Assembly (NCBI GenBank): GCA_963678095.2
Contig: OY782746.1
Span: forward strand, 124,001-188,000
DNA length: 64,000 nt
From: G963678095 sp963678095
GTDB taxonomy: Bacteria; Bacillota; Negativicutes; Selenomonadales; Selenomonadaceae
Direction: 5' to 3'
Shown: positions 8,922 through 17,149 of the stretch, piece by piece
Numbering within the stretch: position 1 is the stretch's first letter
Layout of the letters: every line of letters starts with the position of its first letter
Position numbers and translations under genes: made by a program
The notes under the pieces: model-generated
The model's input: only the letters and a program-made list of their open reading frames with translations
Databases searched by the model: none
Told to the model about the DNA's origin: nothing

Positions 8922-9554
8922 CTATCTTCTGTTATCGAGCAAATACATAATGGCGTTGAGTGCCGCTACAGCAATCGGACTGCCGCCTTTAGTCCCCTCA
9001 ACGGTGATATAGGGAGCCGGAGACTTTTGGGCAAGAACAGCTTTTGATTCGGCCGCCCCGACAAAACCAACCGGTACACCAATAATAGCTGCCGGATGAA
9101 TGCCTTCCTCCTCAATCAGACGCATGACTTCAAATAAAGCTGTAGGCGCATTGCCGATGGCAACAATTGCTCCGTCGAGTTTTTTGCCAAACGCGCGCAT
9201 AGCCGCCATGGAACGAGTGATCCCTTCGGCTTTGGCGGTAGTTGCCACGGCTTCATCAGCAATCAGGCATTCGACCTTGCCACCGAAGAAAGCCAATTTT
9301 TTCTTGTTAATGCCAGTGCGAACCATTTCCACATCGGTGTAAACGTTACAGCCGGATTTCAAAGCAGCTTGTGCTTTAGCAATCACTTCCGGATGTATTT
9401 TGATGACCGAAGCGTATTCCACATCGCCGGCCGCATGAATGATGCGGGAAAAAACTTTCGTTTCCTCGGCGCTGATTTTTAATTCGCTCAAATACGGTGC
9501 GATGATTTCCATACTTTTATTTTCAATTTCCATAGGTTTTGTTATAAAATTCAT
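8922..9554 (-). CDS. cbiC: Cobalt-precorrin-8 methylmutase
   Basis: CbiC moves the methyl group from C11 to C12 to form cobyrinate. The 210-residue protein has the catalytic histidine in IIHAAGDVEYA around residue 45 and the family motif VGFVGAAESK near residue 170. The ATG at 9554 immediately follows the TAA of cbiJ, with GAGGG seven bases upstream; a downstream ATG (MEIENK) is a less likely start. It is encoded between cbiJ and cbiA, in pathway order. Confidence 0.95.
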   Translation of the reverse strand: MNFITKPMEIENKSMEIIAPYLSELKISAEETKVFSRIIHAAGDVEYASVIKIHPEVIAKAQAALKSGCNVYTDVEMVRTGINKKKLAFFGGKVECLIADEAVATTAKAEGITRSMAAMRAFGKKLDGAIVAIGNAPTALFEVMRLIEEEGIHPAAIIGVPVGFVGAAESKAVLAQKSPAPYITVEGTKGGSPIAVAALNAIMYLLDNRR

Positions 9555-10334
9555 TTAAAATCCCTCATTTGTCATATATTTTCTGACAAAAGCCAGTACC
9601 GCTTCATAGTTGCTTGTTGCCTGCGGATAGGCAAGACGCGGGCGATCAACCACTACCACAGGCAGGGCAAGGTTGATGGCCGCTGTCAGCTTAGTATCTG
9701 TGCCGCCAACACTGCCGCTGTTTTTGGTTAAAATCACATCGGCCTCATATTTTTTGTATAGTTCTTCGTTAAGCGCCGTGGAAAAGGGTCCCTGTAAAGC
9801 TACAATATCCCGCGGTGTAAAACCAAGTTCCAGGCATTCCTGGATAACACTTGCCTCCGGCAAAACCCGGGCAATTAGCCGGCAATCACTGAGGGCTTTT
9901 GCTTGTTTGAGGGCCGACAGGTTGCGGCTGCCCGTGGTAAGAAATATATTCCGGCCAAGCGCAGCCGCTTTTTCAGCGGCTTCCTCATAGTTTTTCACCA
10001 GAAAAAGCCGGTTGTAATCCGGCAGCTCGGATTCCTGCCGCTCATAACGGATAAACGGAATTTGCAGTTCACGGCAAGCTGTCATCGCATTTTCCGACAC
10101 ATTTACCGCATATGGATGCGTGGCATCGACAAACACACGGATTTTATGCTGTATAAGCACTTTTTTCAGCGCTGGCAGGTCCAGCGGGGTATCATTGACG
10201 AGCAGATGATCATGGTTTTCCAGCAAAATCTTGCCATATGAACTCACCACGGAAGCCAGTACCTGATAGTTTGCTGCTAGCAGCCGGGCTGTGATTTCCC
10301 GCCCATCCTGCGTACCAGCCGCTACAAAAATCAT
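9555..10334 (-). CDS. cbiJ: Cobalt-precorrin-6A reductase
   Basis: CbiJ/CobK reduces the ring of cobalt-precorrin-6A with NAD(P)H. The 259-residue sequence shows the family features: a GTQDGREI motif at the N-terminus, a DATHPYA motif near residue 92, TTGSRNL mid-protein and a KNSG segment near residue 206. It starts four bases before cbiH ends, indicating coupled translation. Nothing unusual is seen in length or motifs. Confidence 0.93.
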   Translation of the reverse strand: MIFVAAGTQDGREITARLLAANYQVLASVVSSYGKILLENHDHLLVNDTPLDLPALKKVLIQHKIRVFVDATHPYAVNVSENAMTACRELQIPFIRYERQESELPDYNRLFLVKNYEEAAEKAAALGRNIFLTTGSRNLSALKQAKALSDCRLIARVLPEASVIQECLELGFTPRDIVALQGPFSTALNEELYKKYEADVILTKNSGSVGGTDTKLTAAINLALPVVVVDRPRLAYPQATSNYEAVLAFVRKYMTNEGF

Positions 10335-11068
10335 AAATGATAGCCTCGCGGTGTGATCATGAAATCGTCTTTTACATAGGTTTTGCTGTTGCCGATGATG
10401 ACAAGTGAAAACATATTGATTTCTTCTTTAGTAAATTCCCCTAGCGTAGAAATTACAGCCTTTTCCTCGGCGCGGGAAACGCTGTGGACAATCCCCACCG
10501 GCGTGTCAGGCGATTTATGCTTGAGCATAATTTGCTGAATTTCTTCAATGTGCTGCGTCCGTTTTTTGCTTTTGGGATTATACAGCGCCACGACAAAATC
10601 GCCCTGCGCGACAAGATCAGCCCGCTTTTTAATCAAATCCCATGGCGTCAGCAAATCACTTAAGCTGATCACAGCAAAATCGTGCATCAAGGGCGCGCCA
10701 AGAATGGCAGCCGCGGCATTGACAGCACTGATTCCCGCAATAATATTGACTTCGGGGCGTTTTGTGGCATCAATTTTCATCAAAAGTTCCAGCACCAGGC
10801 CAGCCATGCCGTAGACACCGGCATCGCCGCTCGAGATTACCGCCACCTCTTTATTATTCAGGGCTTTGTCAACCGCCATCTGGCAGCGGTCAATTTCCTG
10901 CATCATAGCGGTACCGATGATTTCTTTACCGCCGATAATTTGTTCAATTAATCCGATGTATGTATTATAGCCAACAATAACGTCGGCAGCTTCAATCGCC
11001 CGACGAGCTCGCGGGGTCATATCCTCAAGACTTCCCGGGCCTATTCCGATAACTGTTATTTTTCCCAT
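10331..11068 (-). CDS. cbiH: Cobalt-precorrin-3B C17-methyltransferase
   Basis: This 245-residue tetrapyrrole methylase uses S-adenosylmethionine to methylate C17 and drives ring contraction. It has the SAM-binding N-terminal motif GIGPGSLEDMTPRA (residues 7-20) and the SSGDAGVYGMAG motif near residue 80, both typical of CbiH/CobJ. The ATG at 11068 lies inside the end of cbiG (13-base overlap) with GGTGG upstream. It ends by overlapping cbiJ by four bases. Confidence 0.94.
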   Translation of the reverse strand: MGKITVIGIGPGSLEDMTPRARRAIEAADVIVGYNTYIGLIEQIIGGKEIIGTAMMQEIDRCQMAVDKALNNKEVAVISSGDAGVYGMAGLVLELLMKIDATKRPEVNIIAGISAVNAAAAILGAPLMHDFAVISLSDLLTPWDLIKKRADLVAQGDFVVALYNPKSKKRTQHIEEIQQIMLKHKSPDTPVGIVHSVSRAEEKAVISTLGEFTKEEINMFSLVIIGNSKTYVKDDFMITPRGYHL

Positions 11069-12123
11069 GCAATTGCCACCGTCACTTTCGAAAATTTTTC
11101 TTTTTTTAAAATGAGTTTTTTTACTGCTGAAGCCTGCAGTGCTGCAGCTTCGCAGACATTGCCAACGCCGATTTGCCGCTTGACAAAGGGGGATATTTCA
11201 AGACCACAGCGCTCAATCATCTGCTGCAGTTTATCGTTGTCATAAAAACAAATGGGGACACCAAGCTCGTGCGCTGCTGCCAACAGCCCGGCTTCATCCT
11301 GTTTAAGAACAGTGGAAGCCAATAATCCAATATCCCGGCGTTTGACAGCGATTTTTTTACAAGCAGCGTCAATTGCCGACAAAATCTCCTGCTTAGTGGT
11401 GCCACGCCGGCAGCCGATGCCAAGGACCAATTTTCTTGGCTGCAGCAAAATCATATTTTCAGGAATCGAAGCTACCGTCTGGTTTGTCAGCACAACAGCC
11501 GGCTGCTTACTATTCGCTATATCTGCCCAATTATCGATATTCTTGGCTGCAATATTGTTCCCTCTAAGTCGTTGCTGATAAAAATCGCGGTCAGGAAGCG
11601 CACGGTCAATATAAAAGCTGACGGCAGTTCCCTCGGCCAAAGCGCGATTGACATGCTTCAAATGTTTCAGCGGCAAAATATTCAGCTTGAGTTCACAGGC
11701 AAGGACATCCGCTGCCAGGCTGCCGTTTACATCGGTTGCTGTCGTAATGACCGGCTGCGCATCGATCATAGCGGCGATCTTATGTGTCAGTTCATTGGCG
11801 CCCCCAATATGGCCTGATAAAAGGCTGATTACATGCTTTCCCTGTTCGTCGAGAACAAGCACGGCTGGATCCATTGTCTTTTTTTCTATATGCGGGGCAA
11901 TCATGCGAACGGCTATGCCCGCAGCGCCAATAAATACTAACGCGTCATAACGATGAAAAATCTTTGCGATGCAAGCTTTCAATTCATGGTATTCCACAAA
12001 ATCCTCGGTAAGTGAATGCCGCTGTGCTTTGACAAAGAGTGCGGGCGTTCCACCAAGCTCGATCTGCAGACGCTTAGCCAAATCTGCTCCCCGCCGGGTT
12101 ACAGCAATTAGTGCACAGTTCAT
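11056..12123 (-). CDS. cbiG: Cobalt-precorrin-5A hydrolase
   Basis: CbiG opens the delta-lactone of cobalt-precorrin-5A and releases acetaldehyde, a step specific to the anaerobic pathway. The 355-residue protein has the CbiG N-terminal domain (SGHIGGANELTHKIA near residue 103) and the C-terminal domain with GIGCRRGTTKQEI near residue 236. Its presence together with CbiD and CbiJ, and the absence of oxygen-dependent CobG, marks the route as oxygen-independent. It overlaps cbiF by four bases. Confidence 0.95.
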   Translation of the reverse strand: MNCALIAVTRRGADLAKRLQIELGGTPALFVKAQRHSLTEDFVEYHELKACIAKIFHRYDALVFIGAAGIAVRMIAPHIEKKTMDPAVLVLDEQGKHVISLLSGHIGGANELTHKIAAMIDAQPVITTATDVNGSLAADVLACELKLNILPLKHLKHVNRALAEGTAVSFYIDRALPDRDFYQQRLRGNNIAAKNIDNWADIANSKQPAVVLTNQTVASIPENMILLQPRKLVLGIGCRRGTTKQEILSAIDAACKKIAVKRRDIGLLASTVLKQDEAGLLAAAHELGVPICFYDNDKLQQMIERCGLEISPFVKRQIGVGNVCEAAALQASAVKKLILKKEKFSKVTVAIAWEK

Positions 12124-12875
12124 TTTGCATCCCTGTACATATGGCTGAATTCCGGGGCATAAAGCCGTGAAAGCTCATAGGAAGTATCCAGGCAGCGGCT
12201 GACAACAATCATCGCCGTCCGGGTAATATCCTTATCCTTAATCGCTTCGACAATCGTTGCCAGTGTTGCCCGGATGATTTTCTCTTCCGGCCAGGAAGCT
12301 TTTTGAACAATCGCAATCGGAGTCGAGGCCTCATAGCCGCCTTCGATCAATTCTTTTACGACCTCGTCGAGCATATGGATGCTGAGGAAGATGCACATCG
12401 TGGCATTGTGCGCCGCCAGTGCCCCCAGTCGTTCTTTTTCCGGAACCGGAGTCCGGCCTTCATTTCGGGTAATGATAACGGTTTGTGAAATTCCCGGCAA
12501 CGTATATTCCTGCTTGAGCGCAGCCGCTGTAGCTAAAAAGGAACTGACCCCCGGAATTACCTTGTATTCGATCTGGCGACGGTCAAGCTCATCCATCTGT
12601 TCCTGAATGGCCCCGTAGATGCTGGGGTCACCTGTATGCAGGCGCACAACCGTTTCACCGGCTTTAACGCCATTTTCAATGACTTCAATAACCTCTGGTA
12701 ATGTCATCGAAGCACTGTTATAGATTTTTGCGCCCTGACGCGCCAAACCTAACAGTGCCGGATTTACGAGTGAACCGGCATAAATAATAATATCCGCTGC
12801 CTGCAGCAGCTTTTGTCCCTTGACGGTAATGAGCTCCGGATCCCCAGGGCCTGCACCAACGATAAATACTTGCAT
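12120..12875 (-). CDS. cbiF: Cobalt-precorrin-4 C11-methyltransferase
   Basis: This tetrapyrrole methylase of 251 residues methylates C11. The SAM-binding motif GAGPGDPELITVKG is at residues 7-20, and HTGDPSIYGAIQEQ near residue 80 is typical of CbiF/CobM. The ATG at 12875 has CAGGAGG upstream. It lies 18 bases after cbiT, the place where many clusters carry cbiL, which is missing here. Confidence 0.95.
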   Translation of the reverse strand: MQVFIVGAGPGDPELITVKGQKLLQAADIIIYAGSLVNPALLGLARQGAKIYNSASMTLPEVIEVIENGVKAGETVVRLHTGDPSIYGAIQEQMDELDRRQIEYKVIPGVSSFLATAAALKQEYTLPGISQTVIITRNEGRTPVPEKERLGALAAHNATMCIFLSIHMLDEVVKELIEGGYEASTPIAIVQKASWPEEKIIRATLATIVEAIKDKDITRTAMIVVSRCLDTSYELSRLYAPEFSHMYRDAK

Positions 12876-12893
12876 ACTATATACCTCCTGAAA

Positions 12894-13472
12894 TTATATC
12901 TTTTTACATGTAATGATATGAATGGGATTGAGGGCCTGTACCATATCGTAATCCCCTACAGGATGCAGGCGGTTTGCCTGGATCTGAACGGCCTCATATT
13001 TGTAATCGCTACGCTTACGCATATAAGCCAGCGCTTCATACAGCGTCTGTATGGTTACACAGTTTAAGACGATTCTACCGCCGTGCACCAGCTGCTGGTC
13101 CGCAGCATTGAGAATTTCCCGCAGCTTTTTGCCGCTGCCACCAATCAAGACGACATTGCAAGCTGGCAAGGAAGCCAATGCGGCGGGAGCCTCACCTTCC
13201 AGGATTGTCATGTTTTTTACGTGAAACTTATCGGCATTTTTTCGGATCAAATCCGTACCTTCCCCTTTGCGCTCAACCGCATAAACATGTCCTTCGGGGG
13301 CAAGCAGCGCGCTTTCAATGGAGAGTGAACCGGTTCCGGCACCGATGTCCCAGATAACATCGTCTTCCTGTATCTTTGCCTTTGTCAGAGTTAATATCCT
13401 GATTTCCTGTTTTGTCATCGGAATCTTGCCGCGGCAAAATTCATCATCTTCGATACCTAACATATGTCTCAT
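12894..13472 (-). CDS. cbiT: Cobalt-precorrin-6B C15-methyltransferase (decarboxylating)
   Basis: CbiT methylates C15 and decarboxylates the C12 acetate. The 192-residue protein has a class I SAM fold with DIGAGTGSLSIES near residue 40 and VERKGEG at the end of the second strand; it lacks the tetrapyrrole-methylase half found in fused CobL. I chose the ATG at 13472, which overlaps the TGA of cbiE (ATGA) and has GGTGG seven bases upstream. An upstream ATG seven codons earlier is poorer. Confidence 0.94.
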   Translation of the reverse strand: MRHMLGIEDDEFCRGKIPMTKQEIRILTLTKAKIQEDDVIWDIGAGTGSLSIESALLAPEGHVYAVERKGEGTDLIRKNADKFHVKNMTILEGEAPAALASLPACNVVLIGGSGKKLREILNAADQQLVHGGRIVLNCVTIQTLYEALAYMRKRSDYKYEAVQIQANRLHPVGDYDMVQALNPIHIITCKKI

Positions 13473-14095
13473 GCTGTCACCACCATAATGCAATGTGAAA
13501 AATCCTCGATGGTGTTAATTGTCCCCAGCGTTGCGGTGGCAATCTCTTCATCTTTGTAAGAAAGCCGGGCGCAGCAATAAACCTTCGTTTCCGCTGGCCA
13601 GCCCCGCGCAAGCAAAAGCCGGGCAATGGCCTGCGAAGTATACGCCGTGTCCGTCAGTATTCCAAGGACGGCTCCTATTTCGTAATGCAAATCCTGTTCT
13701 TCCGGCCCGCGCCCGTGCAGGCTTAAAAGCCGCGCCGTTTGCCAGGGTAATGCAAGTCTGGCAAATGCCAGCTGCATCGAGCTGATACCGGGGATTACTT
13801 GCAGCTGGCTGGGTGAAAAAACATTTCGCAGGGCAGCCAGCAGCGAATAATATCCTGGATCACCGGAAACCATAACCACTACCTCCGTGTGGAGGCATTC
13901 TTCTTTTATAAAGTCCAGCACAGCCTGTATATCACCAGTAATGGCCATTGTTTTTGTTCCAGGCTTGGCAAACGTATCGAGTGCCCGGCGGCTGCCGAGC
14001 AGAACGCTAGCCAAATCGATGTATTGTTTTGCCACCGGAACAAGATATTCCGGTGCCCCCGGACCAATGCCGGCAACAATTATTTTATGTTCCAT
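13469..14095 (-). CDS. cbiE: Cobalt-precorrin-7 C5-methyltransferase
   Basis: CbiE methylates C5 of the corrin precursor. The 208-residue protein is a tetrapyrrole methylase with the SAM-binding GIGPGAPEYL motif at residues 9-18 and MVSGDPGYYSLLA near residue 75. CbiE and CbiT are separate polypeptides here, unlike the fused CobL of aerobic organisms. The ATG at 14095 lies within the end of cbiD (16-base overlap) with GGGAGGG upstream. Confidence 0.94.
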   Translation of the reverse strand: MEHKIIVAGIGPGAPEYLVPVAKQYIDLASVLLGSRRALDTFAKPGTKTMAITGDIQAVLDFIKEECLHTEVVVMVSGDPGYYSLLAALRNVFSPSQLQVIPGISSMQLAFARLALPWQTARLLSLHGRGPEEQDLHYEIGAVLGILTDTAYTSQAIARLLLARGWPAETKVYCCARLSYKDEEIATATLGTINTIEDFSHCIMVVTA

Positions 14096-15183
14096 CCTAA
14101 ATCCCTCCCGATTGCACTGGCTGTCTCGTCCATTGCTAAAATTTCTCCCTGCAGTGTCAGCAAAACGGTTCCGATGATGAGTTCATGAAATACATAGCGT
14201 TCGGCACGTTCACTGGCACGACGGGCCAGACGCTGATAAACTCCCTGCAAGCCATAGCCATTGATAATCGGCAGGGCTGCCTCCGTGGTGGTGGCTGCCA
14301 AAACTTGTTCAATTCCTTCAGCCGGCATGCCCATTGCGCCTGCATAGGCAGCCAATGTTTCCAGTCTTGCATCCGCGATGCGATTATGTGTATAAAAAAT
14401 ACCCGCAGCAATTTTACTGATTTTACCGATATGACCAAACAGCATCACCTGCCGTATCTTTCGTTCCACCGCACATTCAAGCATATGTCCAATAAAATTG
14501 CTGGTCTGAATTAATGCTTGCGGCGGCAGGTTGCATTTGTCACGGGCAAGGGTTTCGCCAATTTTCCCCGGAACAAAGACAATACTGTCAAATCCGGCGG
14601 ATTTGGCTACGTCAATCTGAGGCGACAGGGAATTCTTGAACCCTTCTTCTGACATGGGGCGCACAATACCCGTAGTTCCAATAATCGATAAGCCACCCTC
14701 AATTCCCAAAACCGGATTTAAGGTCTTTTGGGCCAGTTCAGCTCCGGCCGGCAATGAAATTGTGATTTCACAATCGGCTTGCTCGCCCAGAATTTCCTGC
14801 ACTACCTGTTGCATCATGGTCCGTGGCCCCGGATTAATGGCCGGTTCACCCACAGGGACTGACAGACCAGCCTTGGTAACTGTACCGACACCAGTACCAG
14901 CAACAAACTTTATACCACTGCCAACAGCCCCGGGTGTTGCTTCAACCAATACGGGCATTCCATTGGTAATGTCAGGATCATCCCCTGCATCTTTTATCAC
15001 CGTGGCACTTGCCCCAGCGGTAGTCAACGTCACACTTTCAATGGGAATACAGATGCGTTCCCCACTTAGGGCAGAAATTTCAACGCTATTTTCCGTAGTG
15101 CCTGCGAGTCTTATGAGTGCCGCCTTGAGTGCCGCGGCAGCACAAGCACCGGTTGTATAACCACTGCGCATTTCTTTTTTCAA
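14080..15183 (-). CDS. cbiD: Cobalt-precorrin-5B C1-methyltransferase
   Basis: CbiD methylates C1 in the anaerobic pathway and is the first gene of the operon. The family signature RSGYTTGACAAAALKAAL starts about residue 6. I place the start at TTG 15183, giving 367 residues and the usual MKKE-type N-terminus; the ribosome-binding site GGCAGGGGG is the 3' arm of the upstream terminator hairpin. The open frame reaches ATG 15216, but that would put the start within the hairpin. Expression is therefore probably set by the cobalamin riboswitch just upstream. Confidence 0.93.
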   Translation of the reverse strand: MKKEMRSGYTTGACAAAALKAALIRLAGTTENSVEISALSGERICIPIESVTLTTAGASATVIKDAGDDPDITNGMPVLVEATPGAVGSGIKFVAGTGVGTVTKAGLSVPVGEPAINPGPRTMMQQVVQEILGEQADCEITISLPAGAELAQKTLNPVLGIEGGLSIIGTTGIVRPMSEEGFKNSLSPQIDVAKSAGFDSIVFVPGKIGETLARDKCNLPPQALIQTSNFIGHMLECAVERKIRQVMLFGHIGKISKIAAGIFYTHNRIADARLETLAAYAGAMGMPAEGIEQVLAATTTEAALPIINGYGLQGVYQRLARRASERAERYVFHELIIGTVLLTLQGEILAMDETASAIGRDLGWNIK

Positions 15184-15213
15184 AACAATAAACCCCCTGC
15201 CTATGGCAGGGGG
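15183..15213 (-). terminator. Riboswitch terminator that also contains the cbiD ribosome-binding site
   Basis: On the minus strand CCCCCTGCC (15205-15213) pairs perfectly with GGCAGGGGG (15193-15201) around a 3-base loop, followed by a T-rich tail that runs into the TTG start of cbiD. The stem would stop transcription and also hide the Shine-Dalgarno of cbiD. This is the likely output of the cobalamin riboswitch. Confidence 0.85.
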
Positions 15214-15256
15214 CATAAAATACCGAGCCCTCGCTCTTTAAAATGAGATCGGACTT

Positions 15257-15473
15257 TGTATTCGTACCACCTGCCTATCTACCGTAGGTCGCAGGCGAAA
15301 ACTTCGCCCTGCGGTGTCGCTGAACAGGCAGGTCTCCTGGCTAAAATCATCATATTTTCAGCCTTCCCAAGAATTTTTCTCAGTGGCAAATTGAAAATAC
15401 TCCTTACTACAGTGGCGGGACCGCACCAGTATCTCACTGGATTTCCCTATTAAGTAAAAATACGCCTGTTCCA
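15257..15473 (-). promoter_or_regulatory. Cobalamin riboswitch (B12 element)
   Basis: On the minus strand the B12 box AGCCAGGAGACCTGCC lies at 15327-15342. Upstream of it are the other conserved blocks, including GCGGTCCCGCCACTGTAG around 15407-15424 and AATAGGGAAATCC near 15440-15452. GTATT near 15460 can pair with AATAC near 15258 as a short P1. Between the box and the cbiD terminator, GGCAGG at 15270-15275 could pair with the terminator arm as an antiterminator; that pairing is inferred. Binding of adenosylcobalamin would switch the sixteen-gene operon off. Confidence 0.95.
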
Positions 15474-15474
15474 A

Positions 15475-15502
15475 ATTATATAATTTTAAGTCATGTCAAT
15501 CA
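15475..15502 (-). promoter_or_regulatory. Possible promoter of the cobalamin operon, unusual spacing
   Basis: On the minus strand a perfect TTGACA (15494-15499) is followed after only 13 bases by a perfect TATAAT (15475-15480). The TATAAT sits within a 14-bp perfect palindrome (15473-15486). A start about seven bases after TATAAT would fall at the aptamer's 5' edge, which supports the -10; the short spacer argues against the -35. Confidence 0.45.
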
Positions 15503-15554
15503 TTATAGCATATTATGATTATATTCGCATATTCCTGGCACAATTAGTGAAAAA

Positions 15555-17123
15555 TCAAGGGGTATTTTCGATTATTCCTTGAAAAATCAAATTGTTATCA
15601 GCACTCTTCACGAGAACAAGCTTTTGCTGAACTGTCGGTGTCAGGCGTTTATAGTCAATATCCCGTAAAATAAAATATGCTGACGGATTTTTAACCAGTA
15701 GCTGTTCCATATCCGGAATCTGCGTTGCCGAAAAAATCAGTTCCTCTCCATAGATATCGCTGTAAAAGGCAATTCCCGGACGCAGGAATTTTGATATATA
15801 TACCGTATCCTGGCCATTGTAGGTATTTTTCAGCTCAAGAGCAACGGCCTCTGATGAGAATTGCGGGGCTACAGCCGGAACGAGCATTCCTGAAACAACT
15901 GCCGCCAGGCCAAACATGCCGATAATTTGCAAAAAAAAGGCATTTGCCGCCTGACGCTTCCATAGGAAACAAGCCGAAAAGATACCGATAAACAGCAAAA
16001 CAAAAATCAGACATATTGCCGTGAGCTCCGTTTCCGGCAATGATTTTAGGCCCTGCCAGGTGCCGTAGGAAAAACCAGCTGACAGCAGCAACAGGGTTGC
16101 AATCCAACCGTAAAACCGCTCTGTGCGATAAAAATCCTCCCACAAAGAGTTGATGTACCAGCCGACAAGAATTGCCATTGGCGGATACATTGGCAAAATA
16201 TAAGAGACGAGCTTTGTCTGAGCAACGGAAAAAAAGACAAATACAAGTCCGGCCCACAGGCTGAAAAAGAGCAGTTTTCCCTGTTCACGAGCTCCGCTTG
16301 TAAAGGCCCGCCAAAGAGCCTGTGGCAAAACCGCACACCAAGGGAAAAAGCCAATCAGCAATACTGGCAGATAGAAATACCACATAGTTTTTGACGGGTG
16401 CTCCGGTGAAGTAAAACGCGTTATATTATGAAATCCCAAAAAAGTATCAACGAAATCATGACCATGAAAATATATCATCGCTCCATACCAGGGAGCAAAG
16501 ACTAGAAACATCAGCAGTGATCCGGAAAAAAGTCGGGAATGTTTCAGTTCGCTCAGTCTGCCGGAACAAATGAGATAGACAAAGCCGATTACCGCCGGAA
16601 AAAAACCAATAGGACCTTTTGTCAAAACAGCCAGCCCCATAGAAAAATAAAACAGATAATATCGTTTTTGGATGAAGGCCAGCAGCGACGCACTGATAAA
16701 TAAGGTCAAGGTTATGTCTGTGACCGCGGCTTTTGCCAAATAAAAATACTCAAAACTTGTCGCCAGAATCAATGCACTGATAAAAGCCGTGCGACGATTG
16801 AAGATCTCTTTGGCAGAAAAATACAGAGAAAGACAGCCCGCGACACCTAATAATGCCGAGGGAAAGCGGGCTGCAAATTCTCCCATTCCAAAGAGCTGCA
16901 CAGCTCCCATAATCAGCCAATAATACATCGGCGGTTTATCATACCAAAAATCACCGTAAATAAGCGGTGAGATAAAACTCCCCTGTGCCAGCATCTCTTT
17001 GGCAGTCTGTGCATAGACTGGTTCATCCGGGTCAAGCAACGAAAATGCATCCAGATTAAAAAATATGATGCAGACCGAAACCAGCACTATAATTCCGATA
17101 TCTCCATATATGTTTCTTGTCAT
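15555..17123 (-). CDS. ArnT-like membrane glycosyltransferase (GT83/GT39 family)
   Basis: This 522-residue protein has about ten to twelve hydrophobic segments. Soon after the first it carries the DPDEPVYAQ motif (near residue 32), where the acidic pair of lipid-linked sugar transferases such as ArnT lies; YDKPPMYYW follows near residue 63. ArnT moves a sugar from undecaprenyl phosphate to lipid A or another acceptor on the outer face of the inner membrane. The donor and acceptor here cannot be read from the sequence. It is last in a run with a PF03706 protein and a YdjC-type deacetylase. The ATG at 17123 follows AGGAGG. Confidence 0.85.
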   Translation of the reverse strand: MTRNIYGDIGIIVLVSVCIIFFNLDAFSLLDPDEPVYAQTAKEMLAQGSFISPLIYGDFWYDKPPMYYWLIMGAVQLFGMGEFAARFPSALLGVAGCLSLYFSAKEIFNRRTAFISALILATSFEYFYLAKAAVTDITLTLFISASLLAFIQKRYYLFYFSMGLAVLTKGPIGFFPAVIGFVYLICSGRLSELKHSRLFSGSLLMFLVFAPWYGAMIYFHGHDFVDTFLGFHNITRFTSPEHPSKTMWYFYLPVLLIGFFPWCAVLPQALWRAFTSGAREQGKLLFFSLWAGLVFVFFSVAQTKLVSYILPMYPPMAILVGWYINSLWEDFYRTERFYGWIATLLLLSAGFSYGTWQGLKSLPETELTAICLIFVLLFIGIFSACFLWKRQAANAFFLQIIGMFGLAAVVSGMLVPAVAPQFSSEAVALELKNTYNGQDTVYISKFLRPGIAFYSDIYGEELIFSATQIPDMEQLLVKNPSAYFILRDIDYKRLTPTVQQKLVLVKSADNNLIFQGIIENTP

Positions 17124-17149
17124 AAAAGCCTCCTAGAATGCTGGTTTAT

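Noticed and set aside
14636..15160. 174-codon plus-strand frame rich in P, T and S
   Set aside because: Antisense of cbiD with low-complexity composition; no ribosome site.
15184..15216. ATG 15216 as start of cbiD
   Set aside because: The codons would be within the terminator hairpin, and the family N-terminus begins after it.
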